A stretch of DNA of 64,000 bases from Rhizopus sp. PT2906 (taxonomy: Eukaryota > Mucoromycota > Mucoromycetes > Mucorales > Rhizopodaceae): contig JAMYHX010000010.1 of assembly GCA_025529335.1 (NCBI GenBank), positions 62,001-126,000 of the forward strand, read 5' to 3'. Below, piece after piece: positions 12,160 through 23,088 of this stretch. The notes beneath the pieces were generated by a model. That model saw only the letters and a program-made list of their open reading frames with translations, searched no databases and was not told the DNA's origin. How positions within the stretch are numbered: position 1 is the first letter of the stretch; each line of letters starts with the position of its first letter. The position numbers were made by a program, and so were the translations under genes.

Positions 12160-12360
12160 TATGTATATAGAATATCTTTTTATACCTCTTTACTTTTTAT
12201 AATATCTATCACTTATACACTAATTTACTTTACAAATAAACAAACAGTCTGAGGTTGAGACTAGAAAAGGAAATTAAAATGACTCAGCTTAAGATGAATT
12301 TGACCATTTATTTCCCCACACTGTACAATTTCCCCTTTTTTTCTTTTTTATAATAACAAA

Positions 12361-13245
12361 ATGTCAGATTCCAACCAAGCTCCTAGTGAACAGACAAAAC
12401 CAGAACAGACGAGCACAATTACGCTGAGAGAAGATATGTTGAAACCAGCTGTTTCTTTTCTAACCTCTCCTAACGTTCAGTCTGCCGATAAAGCCAAAAA
12501 GATTGCCTTTCTGCAAAAGAAGGGCCTCACACAGGCAGAAATTGACGAAGCATTCAAAAGAGCTGGGGATAACAACACACATTCTTTATCAACAACGACA
12601 TCTGCTAATAATAATGCTACTAATACGATTGCCAGTCGTCCCATGGTCCCACCAAGAACACAAGTACCTCAAATCATATACCAACCGCTACCACCCACAC
12701 CCTCTATGCCGGCTGAGAAAGTGTTTGCATTGGCTGTGGTTCTAGGTATGAGTGCTTTTGGTCTTACAGCTGCTGTTATTGGTATTTTAAAGGTAAGTTG
12801 ACTCAAAGCTGTCTTTCATTCAACGCCTTCTAATACAATGTAGAAATTCATACAACCTATTTTTCATCGAATTGCAGAGTATAAACGAACTCGATACAAT
12901 CAACGCAGAGAACTTGCTGATAAATTACTAGACGCGCTGAAAAAGCATGACTCCGAGAACGATGACTTGGACGCCGTAATAGATCAAGGAGACGAAGCTA
13001 CCCTCACAGACGCGCTCATCAAGCACCAAGCCGACCTACAGACAAAATTACAGCAGTTAGCACAGACTGCTAAAAGCCGACTACTAAAGCGAACCCTCGG
13101 TCTGGATCTGGATCTCGTTGGATTCAAGCTGGCCTTGTCACCTAGCGACATAATTCGCAGCGATAGTCCCGTGTCTGGTTTGAAGAGTGACATAAGAAGT
13201 CTAAAGGCTGCTTTATTGAATAGACGCAATTTTCCTACTGCTTAA
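12361..13245 (+). CDS. PEX14: Peroxisomal membrane docking protein PEX14
   Basis: Two exons (12361-12792, 12844-13245) encode 277 residues. The conserved N-terminal Pex14 domain lies at residues ~20-65: LREDMLKPAVSFLTSPNV, then KIAFLQKKGLTQAEIDEAF, the three-helix module that binds Pex5 WxxxF/Y motifs. A Pro-rich segment (PPRTQVP) follows, then one hydrophobic segment VFALAVVLGMSAFGLTAAVIG near residues 120-142, then a charged coiled-coil half. Pex14 and Pex13 form the import site for Pex5-cargo complexes on peroxisomes. The gene converges on the minus-strand tRNA-binding protein with only 10 nt between stop codons, so the two 3' UTRs must overlap. Confidence 0.93.
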
Positions 13246-13255
13246 AAAAATAAAA

Positions 13256-13951
13256 TCAAGATACTTCACCATGTTTGATCTCACAACAGATTGGGCCCTC
13301 AGACGTGACGAGAGGGATACCCTTATAAGTAGCCACACCATTTTCATCTGTCTTCAAATGCTCTGCTACTTGTTCAAATATTTTTTGTTTGGGCTTCAGT
13401 ACATCCACTGGCTCGCCCAAAGATACTCCTTCGAGCTGAATCCTTTCACCAATAGGAGCTAAGCTAGGAGGCGATAATGTTTGTACACGGTTATCTACAG
13501 AAGCTGCCAGGAGCATGCCTTGAGACAACACGCCTCGAAACTTGCTCGCTTTCAGGTTAGCTACCACAACGACCTTTTTACCCTATAAAAAATAGGTTAA
13601 GATTAAGAAATCAATAAAAAAGAATGAATTACATAAAGAGAATCCTTAGACATGTAAGGAACAAGTCCACTGACAATAGTACGCTCCTCGGAAGGTTCTT
13701 TTGAGATGCACACTACGAATTCCTTAATCGCTGCTATTTGTTATTATTATTTTGCTGTAAAAACCTTTTTCAATGTACAAATGAGATGCATCAGAGTGAT
13801 TCTCTATTTCTGTAATTTTGCCAACGCGTAGATCAACTTTGTGAATAGGATCATCGGCAGTAATAGTGGTTGATAGTGAACGGTAAAGTAAGCGTAAATG
13901 AGATGTGTAGGTGTTTTTGAGGTGTCTAGTAGTCGTTATGGAAAATAGCAT
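13256..13951 (-). CDS. EMAPII/Arc1p-type tRNA-binding domain protein, probably mitochondrial
   Basis: Three exons (13951-13765, 13733-13633, 13582-13256) give 204 residues. Residues ~40-204 form the tRNA-binding OB-fold and its C-terminal extension, with VDLRVGKITEIENHSDAS, RTIVSGLVPYM, NLKASKFRGVLSQGMLLAA and QIQLEGV-like segments, as in AIMP1/EMAPII, Arc1p and the tail of tyrosyl- or methionyl-tRNA synthetases. The N-terminal ~35 residues are basic and rich in Ser/Thr/Arg with no acidic residue (MLFSITTTRHLKNTY...LRLLYRSLSTT), a likely mitochondrial presequence. Arc1p-type proteins deliver tRNA to synthetases; a mitochondrial form is inferred here. The first intron is only 31 nt with a GTTTTT donor, which is unusual but restores the family reading frame. 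Confidence 0.85.
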
Positions 13952-14161
13952 TATGGAAAGAAAAGAAAAAATCTATTCACCTGTGTATCCTTTTTCAAAC
14001 AGACAAGTATGTATAAAATAAGCACACTTTTGGAGAAGAGATTACTTACTTGCTATAATTCTCTTTTCGATGTGAACTAGTAATCTTTGTCATAACACAT
14101 AGATTGACACCAGTTACTTTGGTCTTTGTGCACTAAAGTTATTCCTTGTAAATAAAGAAGC
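13952..14161. other. Upstream region of the tRNA-binding gene
   Basis: About 210 bases of AT-rich spacer between the tRNA-binding protein start and the left boundary of the inverted duplication at 14162. No gene seen. Confidence 0.4.
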
Positions 14162-14618
14162 ATAATCGAAGCAAATACAGGATATCATGTTTTAATCGTC
14201 ATTGATAATCCCTTCATTTAGTATACATTACTATCCTTTCACTAATGATTATACATATCAGTTATTGTAAGAGACTCAGGTTGCATTACAACGCTTGATT
14301 GTCGATTAAATTAAACAAACAAGGCGCCTGCAGTTATTGTTGATAAGGACACAAAGGGAAACCCATTTATGCAGATGGAAAATATTATAGCAGTATGTTT
14401 ACATGTATTGATTCTCTCTTAAGCCAGAGCCATTTCATTAGTTCAAACACATCAATACGTACATATAATACATATGCTACCTGTAGTTTATGCATTTATG
14501 AATAAGCGATCAACAAAACACAGCGAAATAAACACATTCATCTAACCAAGATTAATCAAATGTCCTTATAGCCAATAGTAAACAGTCATGGCAACAGTGT
14601 CTACATGGATCTGATTAA

Positions 14619-14626
14619 TATAAAAG
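14619..14626 (+). promoter_or_regulatory. TATA box of secreted protein copy 1
   Basis: TATAAAAG, 71 bases before the chosen ATG, with a CCAAT element (gCCAATag) near 14572. The same boxes are present in the inverted copy. Because the box overlaps the more upstream ATG, translation must start at the later ATG. Confidence 0.65.
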
Positions 14627-14696
14627 AAGGACAATATTTTACGCAAAAGAGAGAAGATACAACAGTTCTTTGGTTTTTATATTTTTTTTTATTCAA

Positions 14697-15014
14697 ATGC
14701 AAATCAAGCTTGTTATTCTTACTATCTGCGCTTCTCTTGTCGCTGTTGGCTTTGCTGCTCCTTCTCCCCAAGCACCGCCTATGCCTGATGGCACGCTTGG
14801 TGGTACTCTTGATGGTATTCTTGGTGGTACTCCTGGTGGTATGCTTGGTGGTATACCTATGCCTGCTGATGCTCCTGCACAGCTTCAAGCTCCTGATCCA
14901 AATGCTGACCCAAATGCTGATAGCCCAGCGCCTCCTTCTGATGGTCCAAGTCCTCAAGATGCTGACCTAGGCGAACTTCTTGATGACCCAATTTATTCAT
15001 TTTTATATGGATAA
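14697..15014 (+). CDS. Small secreted Gly/Pro/Asp-rich protein, copy 1 (3' end altered)
   Basis: 105 residues. MQIKLVILTICASLVAVGFA is a textbook signal peptide with cleavage expected after GFA or FAA, followed by APSPQAPPMP. The mature part has short GGT(L/P/M) repeats and then PNADPNAD and PAPPSDGPSPQDAD, ending FLYG. There is no known domain and no cysteine in the mature chain. It is a paralogue of the minus-strand gene at 36606-36983, with identical signal peptide apart from one residue. The downstream frame GSSVDLSNITLDQ...RNDQL, shared by both copies, lies after the stop here (15258 onward), preceded by a second SDDPSLQ segment that looks like a duplicated 3' end. The gene may be rearranged and partly degraded. 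Function unknown; an apoplastic or wall-associated role is possible only by analogy. Confidence 0.6.
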   Translation: MQIKLVILTICASLVAVGFAAPSPQAPPMPDGTLGGTLDGILGGTPGGMLGGIPMPADAPAQLQAPDPNADPNADSPAPPSDGPSPQDADLGELLDDPIYSFLYG

Positions 15015-15710
15015 ATAAATAAAACTTGAACTTGTTCTTTTACAACGAATGTCTTTATTATTTATGTACAAAAGACTGTTTGTTTACTTTTCTGAGGCAA
15101 CTGTTGTAAGATTTGTATTTACCTTATTTTCACCGATATAAGCTCAACAAGATAAGATTGAAATATCCGCTTTTATATAAAAAGGATTCTCTTTCTGATG
15201 ACCCAAGTCTTCAAGTTTTTGATCCCAATGAAAATGGTGGAAGCACTGAGGATTAAGGTTCCTCTGTCGACCTCAGTAACATTACTCTTGATCAAATAAC
15301 TGATGAATACCACCAACGCAATGATCAACTTTAAGGATTCATATTGTCAAAGTATAATAAAACTTCAATAAACTCAATGGTTCTTTTTACACGCATTTCT
15401 ATCTCAATGTTTTTTTTTGTTTCTATGCGTTATTAATAAGTGATAAAGGCTTTATTTCAGAGCAAGAAATCAAGTAAAACCACAAGATATTTCATTAAAT
15501 AAAGCACTGTTCTTCAGTACACAAATGGATTGTTTGTATTTAAAAACGTACATTGTTAGAAATTAAGATACATTCGTAGACTTTAAGAGATTAGTTTTAC
15601 ACTTTCTCTAAATATGGATTAGAAGCTTGTTAATGGCATATAGAAAGTTTATTCAATTTTGAGGGTATATAAAAAAAGGGAAAGGAAGCAAACGATATAG
15701 TCAACCATCG

Positions 15711-16896
15711 TTAGATTGCATGAATCCCAGTATCATCAATTACGACTTCACACCCTGATCGCTTTGTCTTGGGTGAAAACTCTATAAATAAAACGCGCCT
15801 AGTGACAACATGTTCCATCATTTGTGATCTAGCCAATCTAATTCTCGTATTAACAGAGTTCTGCCAGGATAGACCTAAAGTAGGCTTCTTTAACAGCGAA
15901 TGAATAAACAATCCTAATCGACCATTTTCTTGTTGATTTATCAGACTAAAGTCTAACCATTCTTCCATATGACTTATGAACGCGCTTCCTTTGAGAGAAG
16001 TGTCTGGGACATCCGTGACTTGATTAATAGTGACGACAGCAAGGTTGTACTGACTGGCTATTCTCTTCAATCGCATACCTATTTCACATATCTCTGCCAT
16101 TTTGTCAAAACGCTGCTTGTAAGTGCTATCACCTCTATAAATTGCACTAATAGAATCTATCACGACAAGTCGAACCCTTTTTTGACTCTTTTGCTGCAAG
16201 TCTAGAAATGCAGGTAATTGATAGGCCAACACACGATACTGACTCTCTCCATCTGACACGCGCATCGTATGAATATTATTTCTCAAATTGTCTACATCTA
16301 CCTTGTTCCCATATTTAGACACGTATTTATCAACAAGTTGGTTGAGTCTGTTTGACGGAAACGGGCCCTCGCTGTGTATATAAATGGCTGATCCTTCAAG
16401 ACCTCCTTCAAGGGCTGGGTTTTGTACTGACAAGCACAATTGAAGTCCTAGTTGTGTCTTCCCAGAAGAACTATATAACATTATTCCTCTGGTTCTAATG
16501 AGTTTATATATATCACAGCTACCTTTCTCCTACAATCTCAGTGATCGTTCCTAGTGGTATACCACCTCCTAGTAGCTTGTCCATCGTATCATCGCCTGTT
16601 GTTAATGTCGTATTCGATTGTATATCTATAAGCTCCCTTCCTGCTTTTTCTCTCAACCTCCAGTCATAAGCCTCGGCTGAAGCAGTGTCAAGGATAGACT
16701 CAATTGAAGCCTGATCAATGTGCAATACATGCTGTAGTTCGGATGCTGATCTTGGGATCAGTTCTTCAAATGAATCTAGTCCTTCTATAGTGTTCTTTCA
16801 GTCTTTAGCTTATAGATATTCTTTAAACTACTTACCTTCCTCTAACTTTTCAAATACTCCCAAAGACTTTGTTAAGGACTCCAATTCACTCTTCAT
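15711..16896 (-). CDS. XRCC3: RecA-family recombination protein, XRCC3-like (Rad51 paralogue)
   Basis: Three exons (16896-16836, 16784-16523, 16470-15711) give 360 residues, close to the usual ~346 of XRCC3. An N-terminal helical region precedes the RecA core: TTGDDTMDKLLGGGIPLG, Walker A GESSSGKTQ spanning an exon junction, GGLEGSAIYIHSE, and Walker B RLVVIDSISAIYR. NQVTD corresponds to the L2 region, and LGLSWQNSVNTRIRL follows. XRCC3 with RAD51C promotes strand exchange and Holliday junction processing in homologous recombination. Rad57 is the yeast counterpart. LGLSWQNS and the short N-terminus favour XRCC3/Rad57 over RAD51 itself. The gene is divergent from the MFS permease, with 154 bases between start codons. 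Confidence 0.9.
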
Positions 16897-17050
16897 TACA
16901 ACAACAATAACAACAAAAAATAGAGCTGCAATGGCCAATGAAATGCCTTCTTTTTTTTTTTACTTTCTTCGTCAGGCAGGTGACAAGCTTGTTCTGCATA
17001 AATAGAGATATGGCCCTTTTTTTTTTTCTCTGTTTTTTTCCCTTGTTATT

Positions 17051-19071
17051 ATGCCGGACACATATTCTGTGTTAATCAATCGCGGTAAAAGCATATCCTT
17101 GCATATTAGTTTATCATTGGCTTTTCTTTTCATTAATGTTTTTTACAGATGCTGATAACATTGTATCAGATACAGAAGCAGAGAAAAAGCTTGTTCGAAA
17201 ACTAGATACGAGATTATTACCATTTCTTAGCTTTATGTATCTTTTCTCTTCCTTGGATCGATCCAGTCTAGGTAAATCATGTCATTGTTTAGACATTTTC
17301 TTTATTTATTATTGTCATTCAAAGGGAATGCTGTATTGGATAACTTTGAGGAGGATGTTGGTATCACACCTGATCAATTCAATACCTGTGTCACCATCTT
17401 TTATGTAATTACACACACACATATACACAATAAGGCATATTCTTGATATATATCACTAGGTTGGATTTCTTATATTTCAAATACCCAGTAATATACTATT
17501 GAAAAGGTTTACTGCCAAACGATGGCTACCCTTCTTGATGCTTCTCTGGGGTACCATCGCTTGTTTGCATGCGACTGTCAGAAACTACACTCAACTCTTG
17601 ATCTTTCGTTTTCTTCTTGGATTCTTTGAAGCAGGTTTCTTTCCTGGTGTCATTTACTTTTTGACCTTGTTTTATAAAAAGAATGAAATGGTAAGTTTGC
17701 TACATCGCTTTCTTGTTATGGCTGTTTTCATTTATAGCTCATAGGCAACACGTATTGCTCTCTTTTGGGGATCGACAGTAGCTGCTCATGCTTATGGTAA
17801 GCAACAATTGGGGATGGATAGATAATGAGCTCATACATCTCATTTAGCTGGTGTTCTTGCCTATGGTATATTGCAACTTAGAGGATCAGGAGGATTGACT
17901 GGTTGGCAATGGTTGTTCCTTATTGAAGGCATACCTACCGTGCTTGTGAGCGTGATAGCATAGTATGTTTTGCATATACTATTATACTCTGTTTTAATCT
18001 TTTCCCTTGAAATAGCTTCTACCTACCAAGTTCACCATCCACCTGGGCTATTTTAACAGCAGAGGAACGCATACTGGCTGTTTCAAGACTGGAGCACGAG
18101 GATAATAAGCACACACACATGACCTTGGCTGATTTAGATGCTTCAAATAAAAAGCAAGCAGTCAAGGCATTAACTGACTGGAAGGTTTGGATGTATATGC
18201 TCATGTTCTTTTGTGGAAGTGTACCAAATACCAGCGTATCAAAGTACTACTTTTCATTTTTCAAGTCTCTATTCTCTAACCTTTATATATATATAGTTTC
18301 TTACCATCCATTGTCAGAGGTATGGGCTATGATGATAAACTATCAGCAAATTTGATGTCAGGTAATGCATACGCAAATTTTATTATACAGAAACGGGCAT
18401 AACTGATTATATGTGCTGCCATCACTAGCACCACCTTATGTATGCGCAGTAATAGTGGTAATATAGATTACATCATATGCTTATTACTTTGCTCATGACA
18501 ACTTGTTATAAAGATGATAGTAGTAGCTTATTCTTCAGATCGTCACCGCGATAGAGCCTACCATGCTGCTGCAGGTGCCTTGATTTGCTTAATTGGATAT
18601 ATCATCCTGGTTGTCTGTATTGAACGACCTACACTGTATGCTGGTGCCTGTATTGCCGTTGCTGGTATCTTTGTTATCAACCCTATTGTCAATGCATGGT
18701 TGACAAACAACATTGCGCCTGATATGAAAAAGAGTGTTGCAACAGCAATGGCTGTCTCTGCAAACAATTCAGCAGGCCTTGTTGGATCAAATATTTATAG
18801 AAAATCTGATGCACCAAGATATTGTAAGTGTGTTTCTTTTATGAACAAAGTTGGCTCATTATCCCTTTTGTTAGTGAGAGGTCATATGATCAATTTAGGC
18901 TTCCTTGTCTTGTTTATTATTCTGACTATGGTTCAGAGATATTTACTGTATAGAAAGAATCAACTTAAAGAACAAGAAAAGATGAAACTAACAGAAGAAC
19001 AAATTGAAGAGATGGAAGATAATGACGCACGAGTAGGAGATGAAGCAATGGATTTCGTCTATCGCCTTTAA
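17051..19071 (+). CDS. MFS anion:cation symporter (Dal5/Tna1 type permease)
   Basis: Eleven exons (17051-17084, 17149-17271, 17325-17404, 17460-17690, 17745-17796, 17848-17962, 18016-18243, 18297-18361, 18429-18457, 18514-18823, 18875-19071) join to 487 residues. The family signatures are clear: KLVRKLDTRLLPFLSFMYLFSSLDR in helix 1 (shown in part), GFLIFQIPSN, RFLLGFFEAGFFPGVIY, GWQWLFLIEG, FYLPSSPST and the late RKSDAPRY..GH motif. Dal5/Tna1 permeases import allantoate, nicotinate, carboxylates or similar anions. The exact substrate is not readable. The number of small exons (29-65 nt) is the highest in the window. The next gene starts 107 bases after the stop on the same strand. Confidence 0.92.
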
Positions 19072-19177
19072 CGAATGAACTAAAGGATCATAGGAATAAA
19101 GATATGATTAAGTGTCTTTTAATGTAATTTTTATGGCAGTTTTAAAAAATTCGGTTTTTCTCCTCCTCCAAAGAACT

Positions 19178-20875
19178 ATGAATAATGATAATGCGACAAA
19201 ACTACCTTCAGAAATTATAAAATCTATTGCACTTTATCTAAACAAAGTAGACAGGTTGAGCTGTTTAACTCTTTGCAAAGCTTGGTACAAGACATTGATC
19301 AACCTGATTTATGAAGATGTCACTTTTAAGACATTAAAGTCATTTCGCATCTTTCTTCACACAATCACTCATCATTCAAACGTCTTGAGACCTGGAAGAG
19401 CGGTTCGAACGATCCAGATGAACATTGACAGTATGGATGAGTGTAACTTTGGAGAAAAAGAGATGGTCTTTACCGAATTTGAATTACTGGCAAGACATTG
19501 CCCCTTTGTGACCCAATTGACCTTTCGGTTTCCGCACTATTGGCGATTCCTGCACGAACTTGATTTGGATCATCATTGGCTTTATCTGAGTAAGCTTTCA
19601 GATTGTGATGGAAGTCGAAAGTCAAGAAAGACAATGGTCTCTTTGGGTCATCGACTGACGACATACGGCATTGACACGAGCCTATTACTTAGCAGCTATG
19701 GTATCACTCGAGAACACATCCTTCAAGACATAAGCATGCTGCCCAGTCTAAAAGTCATTCGGTTGAAAAGTAAGTACTTTCACTTGTACATTCAAGATGT
19801 CGTCCATATATTTCGTGAGCATCCGCAGTTGGAGGAACTGAGTCTGTGGGTAAAGATGAAGAAAGCGCCAGACACAGACGACATCCCCGCGTACAGTAAC
19901 AAAGAGCAGCGCATACACACATTAGGTTGCTTGATTGATAATACACAGCATCCGTGGATTCCGTTTATCAAACGTAACTATAGTTACATCGACACATTGG
20001 CATTTCAAGTCGCTTACCAAAAGAATCAAGAAGGTATCGTACAGCCCATGAGCGATAGGACAAAGGCAGACATATTAGATGGCATCCTTGGCCTCTTTCA
20101 TAACGAATACATGGCATCGTCACAAGATGCCCACAAACTTTCTGTCCGTCGACTACACATTAATCTTGGCAAAGCTGGAGGACTCTTGCTTGCTATCTAT
20201 CTGTCATCCATCATCTATATGACTTCAGCTGCTTATGTACACTTTACGATCAGAACATCACTTCATATCAACTTCATACATGACTTTTTTGAACATATGC
20301 CCATGGCCAACTCAGAAACAGAATTCTTGCCCTTGCAAAGTCAAGTGCACCACTCTTTTAACATTGTCCACCCATTTGATCCAATGGACAATAACCAAGG
20401 TCTAATAGAACATTTGAAACTCGCTACCGAGTCACTTACTTACTACATCACCGAACTGACGATCAAAGAGACCAGAAAATATATGGCAACCTACTCACTG
20501 GGATTTCAGTGCTTGGATACCATCCTCGAGCATTTCACATACTTGAAAACCTTGACCTTTGTTCTATCTAATACATACCTGTTTGATGACAGTGACAGCA
20601 GCAACAATAGTTTAGGAGAGATAGATGAAGTGACCTATGTGGGCGAAGTCACCCTAAGTCATCCAGACGCAAGTACACACATCAAGCACGACACGTTGAC
20701 CTCTCTCACTGTCAAGGAAGGGAAAATGAATACTAAAGTCTTTTCTTATCTGTTCAACAAGTGCCCACACCTATCTAGTCTTAGTATAAGAAAATATGGA
20801 TATGATGAAGAATCTCTCTTGATTCTGGAGTGTCTTTGCTTGGAGAATAATGTAAACTTGGTTTATTTGTCATAA
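19178..20875 (+). CDS. F-box protein with degenerate leucine-rich region
   Basis: Single exon, 565 residues when started at MNNDNATKLPSEI. An in-frame ATG 66 bases upstream would add a hydrophobic stretch unlike F-box proteins, so I prefer the inner start. Residues ~8-50 are an F-box: LPSEIIKSIALYLNKVDRLS then LCKAWYKTLINLIYEDVTF. The remainder resembles the LRR-like C-termini of Mucoromycota F-box families, with weak repeats such as LRVIRLKSKY, LEELSLWVKMK and LKTLTFVLSNTY. These proteins are substrate receptors of SCF ubiquitin ligases, contacting Skp1 through the F-box. The target is unknown. Confidence 0.85.
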   Translation: MNNDNATKLPSEIIKSIALYLNKVDRLSCLTLCKAWYKTLINLIYEDVTFKTLKSFRIFLHTITHHSNVLRPGRAVRTIQMNIDSMDECNFGEKEMVFTEFELLARHCPFVTQLTFRFPHYWRFLHELDLDHHWLYLSKLSDCDGSRKSRKTMVSLGHRLTTYGIDTSLLLSSYGITREHILQDISMLPSLKVIRLKSKYFHLYIQDVVHIFREHPQLEELSLWVKMKKAPDTDDIPAYSNKEQRIHTLGCLIDNTQHPWIPFIKRNYSYIDTLAFQVAYQKNQEGIVQPMSDRTKADILDGILGLFHNEYMASSQDAHKLSVRRLHINLGKAGGLLLAIYLSSIIYMTSAAYVHFTIRTSLHINFIHDFFEHMPMANSETEFLPLQSQVHHSFNIVHPFDPMDNNQGLIEHLKLATESLTYYITELTIKETRKYMATYSLGFQCLDTILEHFTYLKTLTFVLSNTYLFDDSDSSNNSLGEIDEVTYVGEVTLSHPDASTHIKHDTLTSLTVKEGKMNTKVFSYLFNKCPHLSSLSIRKYGYDEESLLILECLCLENNVNLVYLS

Positions 20876-21393
20876 ATTGGACATTTGTAAATAGCTTAAT
20901 AAATATTCCCCCCCCCTCTTTTCTTTCTTTATTTGTATTTTACATGACTCCCTAAATGTACTCCAAGAAACAAAGTTAAGAATATCAAGGAGATGTAAAG
21001 ATCTATAAATCCTTTTTCAAACTGTAAACGAAAGAAAAGGAGAGAAGAGACAACAAAAAACTAGGAGATGAGGTTAAATGTAGAGAAAGAATAGAATAGA
21101 ACTAGAGAAAAAGGCTAGCTTAGTCTATATCAAATCGTTATTTTTTTGGCGCGCATACAACAATTGACATTTAAAAAGGGAAACCATGGCGATCCATTGA
21201 TCTTGTGCATTAATTTGTATATGTATACACACACGTGCGTGTAACAAAAAACTTCAATATATCCCTCCCTTTACCCCTTTTCTCTCTCTTTAAACAAACA
21301 TTCATACAGACATGAGTTTGAGTGTCTAATTGAATAAAGTGTATATAAAATTACAAGATTAATAACAAACAATAATAATATAAAATTACAAAA
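20876..21393. other. Convergent 3' region
   Basis: About 520 bases between the convergent F-box and claudin-like genes. It holds both 3' UTRs, a C8 run near 20909-20916 and purine-rich DNA. No gene seen. Confidence 0.5.
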
Positions 21394-23088
21394 TTAATAG
21401 GGACGTGAATTCTGAAGATAGTCTTGAATTCGCTTATCTGTGATCACTTTCTTGTTCAGTGGATGCTCTATCGCCGATTCTGGTGTTCCTGAAGGTGGCA
21501 TGTTCAAGATAGGCACATAACCCAGGCTACTAGTAGATGACTTTCGATGCTCTTGTTGAGGAAAGTAACTGTTGGAAGACGGTTCAGATGGTTGGTCATC
21601 AAAATTAGGAGTCATACAGAATGAGTTCCTAGCGTTGGACGCGTCCGAAGGGTATTGGAAAGGATGTGGTGACATGCTCGTTGGAGTCTTCATCGCGCCA
21701 CCTCCGCCACCCATACTGAGCCGTGATGTTTGATATCGTTGTTCCCAGTCAGAGTATCCCTGAGAGGGTTTCCTTGACTTATAACCACCAAAGGTCATGG
21801 TGGAGTCCTGACTTTCCTTTCTAGGCTGTTGACGATGATTATACTTTTGATCATGACGTTTACTCATCTTATGCTGTTGTTGGTAATTTGCATTATTAGA
21901 TGAGCGTCTCTTTTGTTGCCTATGATAACCATGAGGATTGCTTGGTGAATCTCGTCTACTGGATTTACTCGCAGACGCAGGTGGAGGAGACAATGATTTT
22001 TCTACAGGGCTGTAGTATCTCTTGGTTGGCTTTTTGTAATACTCTGCAGTGTCTGTAGAAGATGATCCTTTACTGCCATTCTGATGGTGATACAAATTTT
22101 GTTTGTCCTCTTCCCAAATTATATTGTCTCGATCAAACATCGCAACGTCACGCCATACTGCTAATTCATCTTGGGATGAATAAGCTGTCGTGGTCTTGCT
22201 TGGGGTATAATCGGATGTCGTTGGGCTGTAATTTCTTTGGTGAGTTTGGGACATAAACGCTGGCTTCAGTTCCTCAGTTTCTTCTTCCTTTTCAGATACA
22301 TTATCGTTGGCACTTTTTGTAAAGAACGCAGAAGCAATAGTCCAGAACAAGAGGCTGAGAAATAAAAGACCGAGGGCAACAGCAAATAAAATAGATTCAG
22401 CTTGAACAACGTGTCGAGCGCAGTACACTTTATTGCTGGTGTCTTGGCATGTTTCTTTGATCATTTGATAATAATGCTGATAAGAGGAACCAAACGTGTA
22501 AGCGATAAGTATGGATGTAGCCAAGACAAATCCAACAACAATTCGACGATACAAGTATTTTCCTCCCTTGTTTGAATAAAGTCCAAGTAAGAAAGCAACA
22601 CCTCCAAATACGGTTGCTAAAAGAAGGGGTACGATACGACTTAATGAAGTAGGTGCAGTAATAGGGGCTGTAGCATTATGTTGAGTGGCCACTTGAAGAA
22701 CAGTTGAGACGTCTAAACAAACGAAAGAAGAGAAAGAGAGCTGAGCGCATGATATCATGGTTATGTCATACTATCTTATATTACCAGGTTGATATCTTAG
22801 GTTTGTAGGTGAACAAGAACAGTTTAGAGCATAGATATAACAATGTTTCCACAGACCAAATGATACTGAATCAGGTGTAGTCAAATTACTTGTGATATTT
22901 CTATAAAGGAATACTTGATGCATAGACATGGTACTTTTAAACGTACAATCATTAATGGATTCATTGGTCTCGAACCAACTTCCAAATCCAATGGCTAATA
23001 TGGATAATGCTAATACTCCTATTCTAATAGCTGGTAAAAGGACATGCTCAACAAATGGACCATAAGGGGATTCACGCCTTATGGACAT
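21394..23088 (-). CDS. SUR7/PalI-like (claudin-fold) membrane protein with long cytoplasmic tail
   Basis: Two exons (23088-22785, 22712-21394) encode 540 residues. Four membrane segments are visible: IRIGVLALSILAIGFGSW (~20-38), IVPLLLATVFGGVAFLLGL, RRIVVGFVLATSILIAYTFG and ILFAVALGLLFLSLLFWTIA. The first extracellular loop carries GLWKHC followed by CSC, matching the G-LW-C-C motif of claudins and fungal SUR7/PalI/fmp45 proteins. N-glycosylation sequons NITSNLT sit in this loop. The last ~320 residues are hydrophilic, rich in Ser, Tyr, Gln and Arg and probably disordered. SUR7-family proteins mark eisosome domains, and PalI senses ambient pH. Which branch this belongs to cannot be told without alignment. 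Confidence 0.72.

Larger units (their letters stand above)
14162..15540 (+). repeat. Left copy of a 1.2-1.4 kb inverted duplication
   Basis: From ATAATCGAAGCAAATACAGG at 14162 to GGATTGTTTGTATT ending at 15540 this segment matches the reverse complement of 36321-37516 nearly base for base in its flanks, promoter and 3' region. The internal repetitive coding part differs, and the left copy has about 180 extra bases (around 15010-15190). Sequence outside both ends is unrelated between copies. No terminal inverted repeat or clear target-site duplication is seen, so it looks like a segmental duplication rather than a transposon. Confidence 0.9.

Noticed and set aside
14605..14696. Longer start for secreted protein copy 1
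   Set aside because: That ATG overlaps the TATA box, and the added residues precede the true signal peptide.
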